This document shows, piece after piece, positions 22,605 to 33,889 of a stretch of DNA of 49,147 nt. Position numbers and translations under genes: made by a program. The stretch comes from Candidatus Levybacteria bacterium RIFCSPHIGHO2_02_FULL_37_13 (GTDB taxonomy: Bacteria; Patescibacteriota; Microgenomatia; Levybacterales; UBA12049). The notes under the pieces were generated by a model. That model was not told the DNA's origin. It did not search any database and worked only from the letters and a program-made list of their open reading frames with translations. The stretch lies in NCBI GenBank assembly GCA_001782195.1, contig MFNZ01000028.1:1-49147 (forward strand), read 5' to 3'. Each line of letters begins with the position of its first letter. Position 1 is the stretch's first letter.

Positions 22605-25160
22605 TTATTCTTCTCCGCAGGTTGCAGAAGTAACCCTATCGGATTTATTTGAAAATCTCATTAATGCAACACCTTGGGTATTTCTGGAACGCCTTGGCAC
22701 CGAGGAAATTTCAAGCTTTACTACCTGTCCTCTATTTGATGTAATAATTACGTCTTTGCAATTAGGCGGAATTACCTGGGCAAAAGCAACTTTTCCGGTT
22801 TTGGGTGTTACTTTGGCAACTTTTACTCCCTTCCCTCCCCTTCTTTGTCCTCTGAATTCTTCAACAGATGTTTTTTTGCCAAGGCCATTTTCCATAATGG
22901 TTAACAAATCAACCTTAGCGCTTTTATCTATTACGTCCATGCTTATAACTCGGTCGCCCTCGTCCAACCTTATCCCTCTTACTCCCATTGTATTTCTGCC
23001 CATGGGCCTTATAGAATTCTCTGAGAATCTTATTGCTTTGCCATCGTGGCTTGCTAAAATCACATCCTGATTTGCATCTGTTAACATGCTCCAAGCAAGC
23101 TCATCGCCTTTTTCCAGTTTTATTGCTGTTATTCCGTTTTTTCTTATATTTTCGAATTCAGATAACGATGTCTTTTTAACAGTGCCTTTTTTAGTAGTAA
23201 GAAATATATGTTTGGTTAACGATTCATTCTGATATGTAATAAAAGATTCAACTTTTTCGCCTTGTTCGATATTAATTAAATTAACAACAGCAGTGCCCTT
23301 GCTTGTTCTTTGAGACTCCGCTATTTCAAATGCACGCAGCTGATATACCTTGCCGCGATTCGTAAAGAATAAGATATTGTCGTGTGTTTGCGCGTAGCGG
23401 ATATTCAAAATTCCGTCTTCGTCTTTGGTGGTCATGCCTCTTACTCCCTTACCGCCTCTTTGCTGAACTCTAAAACTATTTAAACTCTGCCGTTTTATAT
23501 ATCCTGTGTTTGTCAGAGTTATTACCGTTGGGTCATTTGGAATAAGATCTTCTTCGGAGAATTCGCCTACCTTACTTTTGAATACCCGTGTTCGTCTTGC
23601 GTCCTGGTATTTATTTTTAAGATTTAATAGTTCGTCTTTTATAACTGTTAAAATTTTTTCTGAATGATTCAAAAGGTCTTCTAAGTATGCAATTGTTTCT
23701 TTTACCATATCATACTCATCTTCTATTTTTTGCCGCTCAAGTGCCGCGAGGCGTCTTAACTGCATGTCCAAAATCGCAGTTGCCTGAAGTTCTGACAGCT
23801 TGAATTTTTCCATTAAGTTTTTCTTCGCATCTTCCTGTGTTTTGGATGCTCGTATGGTTTTGATTACAGCATCGATATTATCAACAGCAATCTTTAAGCC
23901 TTCCAAAATATGCAGCCTTGCTTTTGCCTGGCGCAGTTCAAATTCAGAGCGTCTTCTGACAACCTGATATCGATGTTTTAAATACTCCTCAAGAATTGTT
24001 TTAAGATTTAGGGTTTGTGGAGTTCCATCAACAAGCGCTACAACATTGACTGAAAAAATTGTCTGAAGACTCGTATGCTTGAAAAGATTGTTTAACACTT
24101 TCTTGGGTATCGCGTCTCTTTTGAGCTCTACAACAATTCGGGTACCATGCCTGTCTGATTCATCGCGCAAATCAGAGATGCCTTCTATTTTTTTCTCCCG
24201 GGCAAGGTCGGCAATACGGGCAACCAATAATGCTTTATTAACCTGATAAGGAATTTCCGTAACGATGATCGCGGATTTGCCATTCCCAATATCTTCAATA
24301 TCTGCTTTTCCTCTAATTAGCACTCTTCCCCGTCCGGTTGTATAAACATTTTTAATCTCATTAATATCATAAATTGCTCCGGCTGTTGGGAAATCAGGAC
24401 CTTTGATGAATTGGAGAAGCTCGTCAACGGTAACCTCCGATGTCATCCCGACTGAATCCTGAGCTTGTCGAAGGAGAGTGGAGGGATCTTTTTCACGGTT
24501 TTTTGATGAAAGAGATTCCTCGCCCGGCTTTGCCGGACTCGGAATGACAGGAGGCGTGATTTTCATCTTCCCGATCATAAACACAATCGCGTCAATAACT
24601 TCCGCCAGATTGTGAGGCGGAATTTTTGTGGCCATACCAACGGCAATTCCTTCGGACCCCATTAACAAGAGATTTGGCAGTTTGGCCGGAAGAAAAACCG
24701 GTTCTTTAATAGTTGCGTCAAAGTTGTCTATGTAGTTAACAGTTTCTTTATCCAAATCAAATAACATTTCTGCAGTAATGTTGGCTAATCTTGCCTCTGT
24801 GTATCGCATTGCCGCCGGGGGGTCGCCATCCATAGACCCAAAATTTCCCTGCCCGTCAACCAATGGATATCGCATAGAAAAACTTTGAGCAAGTCTGACT
24901 AATGCATCATATATTGGCAAGTCGCCATGAGGATGATATTTTCCCATTACTTCTCCGACAATTTTTGCGGATTTTGAATACTTTGCCGAATGGGTTAGGC
25001 CCATTTCATGCATGGCAAAAAGAATTCTTCGGTGGACCGGTTTTAAACCGTCTTTTACATCGGGCAGAGCCCTTGAAACAATAACAGACATCGCGTAATC
25101 AAGGTACGCCCGTTTCATCTCCCCTGTTATTTCTGTTTTTAATAATTTACCAATATCCAT
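22605..25160 (-). CDS. gyrA: DNA gyrase subunit A with a repeat insertion
   Basis: 851 residues. Active-site Tyr lies in [10 protein letters not shown] (about residue 120). The C-terminal pinwheel blades include the GyrA box QRRGGKG near residue 776, which separates gyrase from topoisomerase IV. Residues about 204-240 ([11 protein letters not shown]...[15 protein letters not shown]) come from a 109-bp palindromic repeat and lie within the tower/winged-helix region between [11 protein letters not shown] and [10 protein letters not shown]. The quinolone region reads [10 protein letters not shown], with Leu where E. coli has Ser83. It makes negative supercoils with GyrB (28048) and is followed directly by folD. 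Confidence 0.95.
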   Translation of the reverse strand: MDIGKLLKTEITGEMKRAYLDYAMSVIVSRALPDVKDGLKPVHRRILFAMHEMGLTHSAKYSKSAKIVGEVMGKYHPHGDLPIYDALVRLAQSFSMRYPLVDGQGNFGSMDGDPPAAMRYTEARLANITAEMLFDLDKETVNYIDNFDATIKEPVFLPAKLPNLLLMGSEGIAVGMATKIPPHNLAEVIDAIVFMIGKMKITPPVIPSPAKPGEESLSSKNREKDPSTLLRQAQDSVGMTSEVTVDELLQFIKGPDFPTAGAIYDINEIKNVYTTGRGRVLIRGKADIEDIGNGKSAIIVTEIPYQVNKALLVARIADLAREKKIEGISDLRDESDRHGTRIVVELKRDAIPKKVLNNLFKHTSLQTIFSVNVVALVDGTPQTLNLKTILEEYLKHRYQVVRRRSEFELRQAKARLHILEGLKIAVDNIDAVIKTIRASKTQEDAKKNLMEKFKLSELQATAILDMQLRRLAALERQKIEDEYDMVKETIAYLEDLLNHSEKILTVIKDELLNLKNKYQDARRTRVFKSKVGEFSEEDLIPNDPTVITLTNTGYIKRQSLNSFRVQQRGGKGVRGMTTKDEDGILNIRYAQTHDNILFFTNRGKVYQLRAFEIAESQRTSKGTAVVNLINIEQGEKVESFITYQNESLTKHIFLTTKKGTVKKTSLSEFENIRKNGITAIKLEKGDELAWSMLTDANQDVILASHDGKAIRFSENSIRPMGRNTMGVRGIRLDEGDRVISMDVIDKSAKVDLLTIMENGLGKKTSVEEFRGQRRGGKGVKVAKVTPKTGKVAFAQVIPPNCKDVIITSNRGQVVKLEISSVPRRSRNTQGVALMRFSNKSDRVTSATCGEE
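24441..24549. repeat. TGTCAT-family palindromic repeat inside gyrA
   Basis: Runs from TGTCATCCCGAC to CTCGGAATGACA (109 bp), longer than its siblings because the centre carries an extra segment with CTGAGCTTGTCGAAGG. Translated in frame in gyrA as about 36 additional residues. Confidence 0.8.
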
Positions 25161-25177
25161 AAGTTAAATAGAAATTA

Positions 25178-25290
25178 GTTGTTAGAAATTGGAAAATAGT
25201 AATAGAAATTGGAAATTTGAAATTAGCATAATCCATTTTCTACTCTCTATTTTCTATTACCGCTTTCTATTTTCCATAAACTATTTTCAT
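25178..25290. repeat. 112-bp AT-rich dispersed repeat, copy B
   Basis: Nearly the same sequence and orientation as 17952-18065, placed 17 bases in front of the gyrA start. It therefore lies where the gyrA promoter should be, between gyrA and hppA. Confidence 0.85.
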
Positions 25291-25335
25291 TTGTTTAGGA
25301 CTAAGTGCTTCGCCCCGTTAGGCGTGGCTTCGAAT

Positions 25336-27357
25336 TTATACAATGAAAGAAGCAATTAACAGCGCCACAATGTTCAAAACTTTAATCATCGGATTAATAG
25401 CAGGCCCGGCTGTATCTTTGTATGGATCGCCAACTGTATCTCCGGTGACTGCTGCCTGATGGGCAAAACTTCCTTTTCCGCCTAAATTACCCTCCTCGAT
25501 AAATTTTTTGGTATTATCCCATGCAGCTCCACCTGTTGTCATAGAAATTGCTACAAAAAGACCGGTTATTATACTTCCAACCAACAATCCTCCCAGCGCT
25601 TTTGGTCCCAGGAAAAATCCAACAGCAATCGGAGAAACAATTGTAATAAGAGTTGGGAAAACCATTTGTTTAATCGCTGCCTGTGCTACAATATCAACTA
25701 ATTTTCCGTATTCGGGTTTTGCAGCTCCATTCATTATGCCTTTTATTTCCTTAAATTGCCTTCTTACTTCATTAACAACAGCAACACTTGTTTTGCCAAC
25801 GGCTTCCATTGCCAGCGCGCCAAAAAAGTATGGCAAAGCGCCACCTATAAATAGTCCGACAATTACCATTGGATCGGAAAGAGAAAATGAAGTTAATTTT
25901 ACTTCTTGCGTATAACTTGCAAATAGTACCAAAGCCGCAAGACCCGCAGATCCTATCGCGTATGCTTTGGTAACTGCTTTTGTGGTATTTCCAACCGCGT
26001 CCAACGGATCGGTAACATTTCTAACCTTTTTATCCAAACCGGCCATTTCCGCAATGCCTCCTGCGTTGTCTGTGATCGGGCCAAAGGCATCAATCGCGAC
26101 AATAATTCCTGTTAAAGAAAGCATAGATACTGCCGCAATAGCTATCCCGTAAAGCCCTGCTAAATTAAACGCGATTAGAATCCCGGCAGATATCAAAAGA
26201 ATTGGAGCAAGAGTTGATTTCATAGAGTTTGCTAAGCCTGCTATTACATTGGTGCCATGGCCGGTTGTTGAAGCATTGGCGATTATTATTACAGGAGCGA
26301 ATTTTTTGGATGTGTAATATTCGGTAATTACAACCATGCCGATTGTAATAATAAGCCCTACGATTGATGCGTAGAAAAGATTTAAGCTTGAAAAACTTTC
26401 TAATCCATTTGGAAAAAGAGCATTGGTTAGCATATAAAAACCAAAAATCGCAATGCCTATTGATATTGCCAGCCCTTGGTATAAAGCGCTCATTATTTTT
26501 TTGCCCCTAAGCTTTACAAAATACGTGCCGATAATTGAAGCAACTATCGAGATCGCGCCAATTAGTAACGGATAATTTAATACTGTCTGGTTTCCGTTAA
26601 AAGTAAGATCTCCCAAAATCATCGCGGCAACAATGGTTATCACATACGTTTCAAACAAATCAGCTGCCATTCCGGCATCATCCCCTACATTATCCCCTAC
26701 CAAATCCGCAATAACTCCGGGATTTCTTGGGTCGTCCTCCGGTATCCCTTTTTCTATTTTTCCAACCATGTCTGTTCCAACATCTGCAGCTTTTGTAAAA
26801 ATGCCGCCGCCTAATCTTGCGAATACAGAAATTAAAGATCCTCCAAATCCAAGAGCGATTAGGGGCTGTAGGCTATATGGCTCAAAATATTTAGTTGTAA
26901 TTAAATAATAAAAGCCGCTAACAGAGAGAAGCGCTAGGCCTGCTACCATTAATCCTGTTATTGCTCCGCCTTTGAAAGCCAAAGAAAAAGCCGAAGATAG
27001 ACCGCTTTTGGCAGCCTCGGCTGTTCTGACATTGCTCCTGACTGCTATGCTCATCCCGACAATTCCGGCAATCGCCGAAAAAATGGCTCCAATTGCAAAG
27101 CCAATCGCAGAAAGCGTGCCAAAGGTAAGATAAAGCAAAACAAAAATCACAGCTCCGATTATCGCGACAACTTTATACTGCCGTTTCATATAAGCAGTCG
27201 CGCCTTCTTTGATGGCATCGGCAATGTCGTTCATTTTCTTGTCACCCTTTGGGGATGATAAAACGTTTTGGGTTAGGAAAACACTGTAGATAACAGAAAG
27301 AAGCCCGGCAACAACGCTTATTGTCAAAGCGTTGTTTATAACAAAAGATAAGTCCAT
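25336..27357 (-). CDS. hppA: membrane-bound proton-pumping pyrophosphatase
   Basis: 673 residues with about 16 membrane helices. Substrate loops are conserved: [45 protein letters not shown] in the first half, [16 protein letters not shown] in the middle, and [11 protein letters not shown] and [21 protein letters not shown] near the end. The sequence [16 protein letters not shown] has Lys where the K+-dependent class has Ala, so this should be the K+-independent H+ pump. It uses pyrophosphate from biosynthesis to energise the membrane, useful in a fermentative cell with few respiratory genes. Monocistronic by appearance. Confidence 0.95.
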   Translation of the reverse strand: MDLSFVINNALTISVVAGLLSVIYSVFLTQNVLSSPKGDKKMNDIADAIKEGATAYMKRQYKVVAIIGAVIFVLLYLTFGTLSAIGFAIGAIFSAIAGIVGMSIAVRSNVRTAEAAKSGLSSAFSLAFKGGAITGLMVAGLALLSVSGFYYLITTKYFEPYSLQPLIALGFGGSLISVFARLGGGIFTKAADVGTDMVGKIEKGIPEDDPRNPGVIADLVGDNVGDDAGMAADLFETYVITIVAAMILGDLTFNGNQTVLNYPLLIGAISIVASIIGTYFVKLRGKKIMSALYQGLAISIGIAIFGFYMLTNALFPNGLESFSSLNLFYASIVGLIITIGMVVITEYYTSKKFAPVIIIANASTTGHGTNVIAGLANSMKSTLAPILLISAGILIAFNLAGLYGIAIAAVSMLSLTGIIVAIDAFGPITDNAGGIAEMAGLDKKVRNVTDPLDAVGNTTKAVTKAYAIGSAGLAALVLFASYTQEVKLTSFSLSDPMVIVGLFIGGALPYFFGALAMEAVGKTSVAVVNEVRRQFKEIKGIMNGAAKPEYGKLVDIVAQAAIKQMVFPTLITIVSPIAVGFFLGPKALGGLLVGSIITGLFVAISMTTGGAAWDNTKKFIEEGNLGGKGSFAHQAAVTGDTVGDPYKDTAGPAINPMIKVLNIVALLIASFIV

Positions 27358-27408
27358 AACTATAGAAATATTATACTAAAATAAACGACAGAGTGCAAAG
27401 TTTAAATA

Positions 27409-27921
27409 TTAAGACGCTTTGGGGAAAGGGGTTGGCTTTGTTGTAGGCAGTCTGCCTTCAAAGTCATCTACGATAGCGCTTGATCTGCCATATGTTATTT
27501 CCCTAAGCTTATCAGGGTTATAAGTTGTGTTTGTGGTAGCGACAATTTCTAAAATCATCGTTGTAGTTATTTCCCGATCATGCGCATTATAAGCAAAAGA
27601 TTCTCCTACAGTTAAGATTTGTTTTTCAAGAATTTCGGGTGATAGATCAGTTTGATTTATGTCTCTTATAGCTGTGCTCGCATTGGCATTTATTAATCGA
27701 GCTTTACCGTCTTCAGGATACAAATGGTAGATATTAAATTCTGTTCTAAAATAAACGTCTGTAGCTCTTTCTCGTTCGCCTCCTGTTTCCTCACCAAATA
27801 TAGTAGATAAAGGAAAATATTGTCCTCGGCCTTTTATTTGATACCCTAATTTATTGCCTTTTAAAGCAACCTTTGTTGCAGGCAGCTCGGTATTCTCAAG
27901 CTCTTCATGACGCGCTGTCAT
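27409..27921 (-). CDS. uncharacterised soluble protein
   Basis: 170 residues, no family recognised. Beta-rich middle (NKLGYQIKGRGQYFPLSTIFG, DVYFRTEFNIYHLYPEDGKARL), no membrane segment or signal peptide, Pro/Thr-rich tail. Stands alone between hppA and gyrB with a palindromic repeat upstream. Codon use looks like that of its neighbours, so I take it as real. Confidence 0.55.
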   Translation of the reverse strand: MTARHEELENTELPATKVALKGNKLGYQIKGRGQYFPLSTIFGEETGGERERATDVYFRTEFNIYHLYPEDGKARLINANASTAIRDINQTDLSPEILEKQILTVGESFAYNAHDREITTTMILEIVATTNTTYNPDKLREITYGRSSAIVDDFEGRLPTTKPTPFPKAS

Positions 27922-27977
27922 GGCCTTATGCTACTGCTGGATTGGCCGATTGTCAAGCCTTAGATTTTGGTGTTTCG

Positions 27978-28042
27978 TGTCATCCCGAACTTGTTTCGGG
28001 GTCTCGCTTCGCTCGAGATGCTGAAATAAATTCAGCATGACA
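27978..28042. repeat. TGTCAT-family palindromic repeat, intergenic after gyrB
   Basis: TGTCATCCCGAAC ... TTCAGCATGACA with inner CTTGTTTCGGGGTCTCG and CGAGATGCTGAAAT. Ends 5 bases before the gyrB stop, in the gap to the 170-residue gene. Confidence 0.85.
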
Positions 28043-28047
28043 TGGTG

Positions 28048-30237
<2,190 letters not shown>

Positions 30238-30810
30238 TTATATATTTGTCGGTATCAGTTTTTTAATTCTTTTAAATTGATCTCTAAATCTAGCATCAAC
30301 ATTTTTGAAGACTTCTGGTTTACCCTCAATACTAGATAGTATTGATTCCAATTTCTTACGTTCTCTTTCGTTACTTCGTTTTATAATCTCTTCTATGAGC
30401 AGTTCGGGTAAAAAATACATTGAATAACGTCTTTTTATGTTATACCAAGAGTAGGGATCGTATTTCTCTTCTATATTTTGTCCGTAGTTCTTCTCTTTTC
30501 TTTTTGTTCTTTCTATAACCAATCTAAAACCGCTTCCAGATAAAGATAGCCAAGCATTGACTCTGGCAATTGTATTGTGACTTACTTTCAATATTTTCCT
30601 TATGGCATCGTATGTGTTTCCTTTTATTAGTAGCCTTGCAATTTCAAGTCTTTTTGCCAGCATTTCAAGTTCCTGGGGAGAAAGAAGATCAGCTAAAAAT
30701 TGAGCAGCCTCTTCCTTTTTATGTATCGAAGTTAAAGCTTCACATAAGGCAATTAACAGTTCTTGTCTCTCTTTTTTAGTTAGCTTTGGAATCCTTGAGA
30801 ATTTAGCCAT
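30238..30810 (-). CDS. TrpR/YerC-family transcriptional regulator
   Basis: 190 residues from ATG 30810 (MAKFSRIPKLTKKERQELL). The central part LLSPQELEMLAKRLEIARLLIKGNTYDAIRKILKVSHNTIARVNAWL is the TrpR/YerC/YecD helix-turn-helix pattern. About 90 C-terminal residues form a charged helical extension with no named family. An upstream in-frame ATG at 30846 exists, but the spacer, -10 box and a 28-bp palindrome lie between the two, so the shorter start is favoured. The gene probably represses itself through that palindrome. Effector unknown; tryptophan is not implied by family alone. Confidence 0.75.
   Translation of the reverse strand: MAKFSRIPKLTKKERQELLIALCEALTSIHKKEEAAQFLADLLSPQELEMLAKRLEIARLLIKGNTYDAIRKILKVSHNTIARVNAWLSLSGSGFRLVIERTKRKEKNYGQNIEEKYDPYSWYNIKRRYSMYFLPELLIEEIIKRSNERERKKLESILSSIEGKPEVFKNVDARFRDQFKRIKKLIPTNI
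30327..30344. promoter_or_regulatory. second operator-like palindrome inside the TrpR-like gene
   Basis: CAATACTAGATAGTATTG is an 18-bp palindrome apart from the central GA, with the same 14-bp core as the site at 30818-30831. It lies about 490 bp away in the 3' coding part, a spacing that would suit looping. Confidence 0.55.
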
Positions 30811-30838
30811 ACCATTAATACTAGATAGTATCGATGGT
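30811..30838. promoter_or_regulatory. 28-bp operator-like palindrome over the promoter of the TrpR-like gene
   Basis: The pattern is ACCAT-nn-ATACTA-GA-TAGTAT-nn-ATGGT. On the minus strand the proposed promoter is TTGATT (30846-30841), 17 bases, TAGTAT (30823-30818), so the palindrome covers spacer and -10 box and ends at the base before ATG. This is the classic place for an autorepressor. The half-site CTAG is shared with the known E. coli trp operator core ACTAGT. Confidence 0.65.
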
Positions 30839-30899
30839 AAAATCAAGGAGCAGAAAATAGTAGATTTGTTTATCTGAAATCAGTGAGGTTTAAATTAGA

Positions 30900-31952
30900 C
30901 TATACTCTTCTTATGGTTTTTCTGATAGTTTCAATTGCGTAGTTTATTAGGTATTTTGGTTTATTGATTATTAAATCTTGGGCGTGGAGGTATTCTACAT
31001 CCTGTCCGCCAAATCCGCGCTTAAAAAGTGATAATCCTGAAAATCTATGAGTAGGTTTGTCAATTGGCGAAACTCCCCAAAAGTTGTAACGTGTCATCCC
31101 CCGTTTTTTGGCTTCCAAGATTGCCTCCCATTGGATAAGATATGCTCCTCCATAATTTCTCCCTTCATCGGTACTTGCGCCATAATGATATACTGCTTCT
31201 TTGCCATAAAAAATAACAAAAGCCTGAGCTAAGAATTTATTATTAAACTCTGCATTATACAAAAGCGCATGTCCGCTTTCGGCAAAAACTTTGAACTGTT
31301 CATGCAAAAAATTGTAGGAAAATGGTACAAAATTTTGTCTTTTTGCTGTTTGGATTTGTAAATCATAGAAATCTTTTATCAAAGAAATATCAGTTGATGC
31401 TGTTATTTTAATGCCTTGTTTGATTGCCTTTTTGATTTCGTAACGCGTTGTTTTTCGCATTTGAGAAAGGAGCTCTTCTTCGGTTTTAGTTATATCAAGT
31501 TGAGAAGTTAGCTCAGCGTGAAGATGCATTGGCGCGTTGATAAATCCAAGTTTTTTAAATAAATTCTTTGAAAAATCATCAGAAACAAGTTGCGGTCTTA
31601 CTCTTACGAAAACGCAATTTTTTTCTTTAGCGATTTTTTTAATTTCTTTAACAAAAGCATTTACGAGATTTTGGTTTTGCCAATCGATAATCGGTCCGCC
31701 GGGAACTGTTAAATACCGTCCGCGTTTCGCATTTTCAACAATCGAAAGCATTACTCCGACAAGCTTGTTATTTTCATAAAATCCTGTTCTTTGAATTTCA
31801 TTTTTTAATTTTTTATGAAACTCTCCCCAGTACCACGATTGCAAAAAATTTGCCTCTTCGTGTTTGGCTAAAAACTCTTCCCGTTCATTTTTACTGTCAA
31901 TATTTTTTACCAAGTATAATTCTGCACTTGGTTTCATTGTGATTTCAGCCAT
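30900..31952 (-). CDS. FemAB-family aminoacyltransferase-like protein
   Basis: 350 residues. Two GNAT-like halves typical of FemX/FemA: LAKHEEANFLQSWYWGEF at the start, MRKTTRYEIKKAIKQGI in the middle, and the closing YNFWGVSPIDKPTHRFSGLSLFKRGFGG. Relatives attach amino acids from aminoacyl-tRNA to the peptidoglycan stem. Overlaps the upstream DegT gene by 19 bases, last in a four-gene minus-strand cluster with a MurF-like ligase, supporting a cell-wall role. Confidence 0.85.
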   Translation of the reverse strand: MAEITMKPSAELYLVKNIDSKNEREEFLAKHEEANFLQSWYWGEFHKKLKNEIQRTGFYENNKLVGVMLSIVENAKRGRYLTVPGGPIIDWQNQNLVNAFVKEIKKIAKEKNCVFVRVRPQLVSDDFSKNLFKKLGFINAPMHLHAELTSQLDITKTEEELLSQMRKTTRYEIKKAIKQGIKITASTDISLIKDFYDLQIQTAKRQNFVPFSYNFLHEQFKVFAESGHALLYNAEFNNKFLAQAFVIFYGKEAVYHYGASTDEGRNYGGAYLIQWEAILEAKKRGMTRYNFWGVSPIDKPTHRFSGLSLFKRGFGGQDVEYLHAQDLIINKPKYLINYAIETIRKTIRRV

Positions 31953-33070
31953 ATATTAATTTGTTCTGCAATTTTTATCGCGTCATCTTCTGAGACATTT
32001 TTGTGAGTTGGTAAGTTAAGAATTGTATTTGCTGCAACTTTTGCGTTTTTAATATTATCATCAACGCTATCGTACCAGACATCCGAAACATACACGCCCT
32101 TGTCTTTGAGAGACTTAATAAGAGATTTTCTATTTTCCACAAAAATACAATACCGAAGAGTTGAGGGATAAGATATTTTTGGCTCAAGCATATTGTTATA
32201 TATACCTACAATTTTCTTTCTGTGATTCAGGTTTTCTTCAAGATTGTCAAAGGCGTGCAGAACCAAACTGCAATACCAATTTGGCAGATCGTATTTAGTA
32301 TAAAAACTTTCATTCATTGGTTTTGACAAAAGATTAAAGGATTTAAGTAGAAGATGAATAAATTTACCAATCCCGAAAGGATAAGATTTTCGGATTTTAA
32401 ATGTAAAAAGAGGATAAAGTCGATCGATCGTTTGCTGCCTGCCTTGTAAGGTCTTACCTTGAGAAGCTAAATGATTTTGATATTTATTCTTTCTTATTAT
32501 TAAAGCGCCGCCGGAGATAGCGTCGATAATTTTATCCTGACTAAATGATAAGACAACAAAATCTCCAATAGTTCCAGCTTCTTTGCCGTTTTCATAAACA
32601 GTCCGGACACTATGCGCGAGATCTTCGATCAAAATAAGATTATTTTCTTTGCAGATTTTTGCGATTTTTTCTATGTCGCAAGGGTAGCCCAAAGTGTTTT
32701 GAATAATCACAACTTTTATTTTCGGGTTTCGTTTTAAAGACTGTTCCAGTGTTTCTGCGGAAAAGTTTAGGTCTGAAGATCTTGGAAGATCAAGTAGTTC
32801 AGTTTCATAACCTTCATTATTAATCGCCTTGTAAACAGCGTAACAAGTAAATCCGTTTATAGCGACAAAACTATCTTTTGGAAGTTTTAAAATCTCAATT
32901 GCTAGCCCTATTGCCTCTCTTCCTTTATATGCAAGAATTGCTTTTCCCTGATATTTTTTCTCCAAAAAATCTATAAGTTCTTCTTTGTACAATTTTTTGT
33001 TTTGAGCAAATAAAGCCTTTAGAGCAAATTTTAAATTGTAATTCGAACCTAATGAGTTAAAGATGTTCAT
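31934..33070 (-). CDS. DegT/DnrJ/EryC1-family PLP aminotransferase-like protein
   Basis: 378 residues. Fold-type I PLP pattern: Gly/Ala-rich AYKGREAIGLAIEIL, LIEDLAHSV (Asp contacting the PLP ring) and VLSFSQDKIIDAISGGAL with the internal-aldimine Lys. The family transfers amino groups to sugars or acts on other cell-surface precursors. Overlap with the FemAB gene suggests that both work on the same envelope component. Substrate not assignable; the region around the active-site Lys is diverged from sugar aminotransferases. Confidence 0.75.
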   Translation of the reverse strand: MNIFNSLGSNYNLKFALKALFAQNKKLYKEELIDFLEKKYQGKAILAYKGREAIGLAIEILKLPKDSFVAINGFTCYAVYKAINNEGYETELLDLPRSSDLNFSAETLEQSLKRNPKIKVVIIQNTLGYPCDIEKIAKICKENNLILIEDLAHSVRTVYENGKEAGTIGDFVVLSFSQDKIIDAISGGALIIRKNKYQNHLASQGKTLQGRQQTIDRLYPLFTFKIRKSYPFGIGKFIHLLLKSFNLLSKPMNESFYTKYDLPNWYCSLVLHAFDNLEENLNHRKKIVGIYNNMLEPKISYPSTLRYCIFVENRKSLIKSLKDKGVYVSDVWYDSVDDNIKNAKVAANTILNLPTHKNVSEDDAIKIAEQINIWLKSQ

Positions 33071-33088
33071 AGAATTAATTTTAAATTT

Positions 33089-33889
33089 TCAATTTCCAAT
33101 TTTCATTGAATTTTCAATATTTAAATTTTTAATTATGATTTCAGCTACATCACTTGTATGGGTAAACATGGGTGAGTGTTTGGCGTTGTCAACAATATTT
33201 AGTTTTGAGTTTTTGATCAACTTGTTCATAAGTTTTCCATCGGAAAGAGGAGTTGTTTGATCATTCTCTCCCCAAATGATTAAAGTTGGGACTGTAACTT
33301 TATTCAAGCTTAATGACTTATCTGAATTAATGAGATTTAACATGGTTTGTTTCATAATTGGATTTGCATTTTTATAATCGCTCTCCCCTACTATTTTATA
33401 TAATATGTTTTTAAGTTTCTGTGACGAACTAAATTTTTTGCCAACTTTTGAAATACTTTTGAACAACATTCGTTTAAAACGGATTACCAAATTATTGCGA
33501 TAAATTCCCGCGCTATCAATTAAGATTAATTTTTCTAATTTTTCCGGATGTTTTATTGCAAAATTAAGAGCGATTCGCCCGCCGTTGGAATGACCGATTA
33601 AGATGACTTTATTGTTAAATTGTTTTATTGCATCAGCCACGTTTGACGTGGTTAAATTGTTAACTTTTTGATTGTCTATTTTCTGTTTCAACCATTCTAC
33701 GTAATCATTTATGTTCCATGGTTTGTCTATTTTTTCAGTCAGGCCTGGAACATTAAGCATCTCAACCTCAAACCCATTTTTTTTGATTAAATCAATAAGG
33801 GGGTTCCATTTTTCAGTTGAGTATGTCCAGCCGTGTAGAATAAATATTTTATTGTTTATAGTCCCCATTGTTTTCTCCTTTTTTCCCAA
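33089..33889 (-). CDS. alpha/beta-hydrolase with a small repeat insertion
   Basis: 266 residues. Oxyanion loop HGWTYSTEKW, nucleophile elbow LIGHSNGGRIAL (Ser in G-H-S-N-G), Asp in LIIWGENDQTTP and His in DNAKHSPMF complete a hydrolase triad. Substrate unknown. Residues about 73-93 (VNNLTTSNVADAIKQFNN) are encoded by a KQFNN-family repeat lying right before the nucleophile strand. Starts inside the end of the MurF-like gene (34-base overlap) and so is translationally coupled. Confidence 0.8.
   Translation of the reverse strand: MGKKEKTMGTINNKIFILHGWTYSTEKWNPLIDLIKKNGFEVEMLNVPGLTEKIDKPWNINDYVEWLKQKIDNQKVNNLTTSNVADAIKQFNNKVILIGHSNGGRIALNFAIKHPEKLEKLILIDSAGIYRNNLVIRFKRMLFKSISKVGKKFSSSQKLKNILYKIVGESDYKNANPIMKQTMLNLINSDKSLSLNKVTVPTLIIWGENDQTTPLSDGKLMNKLIKNSKLNIVDNAKHSPMFTHTSDVAEIIIKNLNIENSMKIGN
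33612..33668. repeat. KQFNN-family repeat, copy in the hydrolase gene
   Basis: Words TTGTTAAATTG and GGTTAAATTGTTAAC flank the central palindrome CCACGTTTGACGTGG. It stays in frame and adds about 18 residues before the catalytic-elbow strand. Confidence 0.6.

Noticed and set aside
22456-23070. 204-residue plus-strand frame
   Set aside because: Antisense to the end of gyrA and start of folD; composition is that of a shadow frame of strongly conserved genes on the minus strand.
25508-25915. 135-residue plus-strand frame rich in Pro, Thr, Ile
   Set aside because: Mirror of the hppA membrane helices on the other strand; no independent promoter or family.
30811-30846. Longer start of the TrpR-like gene (MILPSILSSING...)
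   Set aside because: These codons lie in the predicted promoter and operator palindrome, and the peptide SILSSI is simply a reading of the palindrome, which also occurs at the second site.
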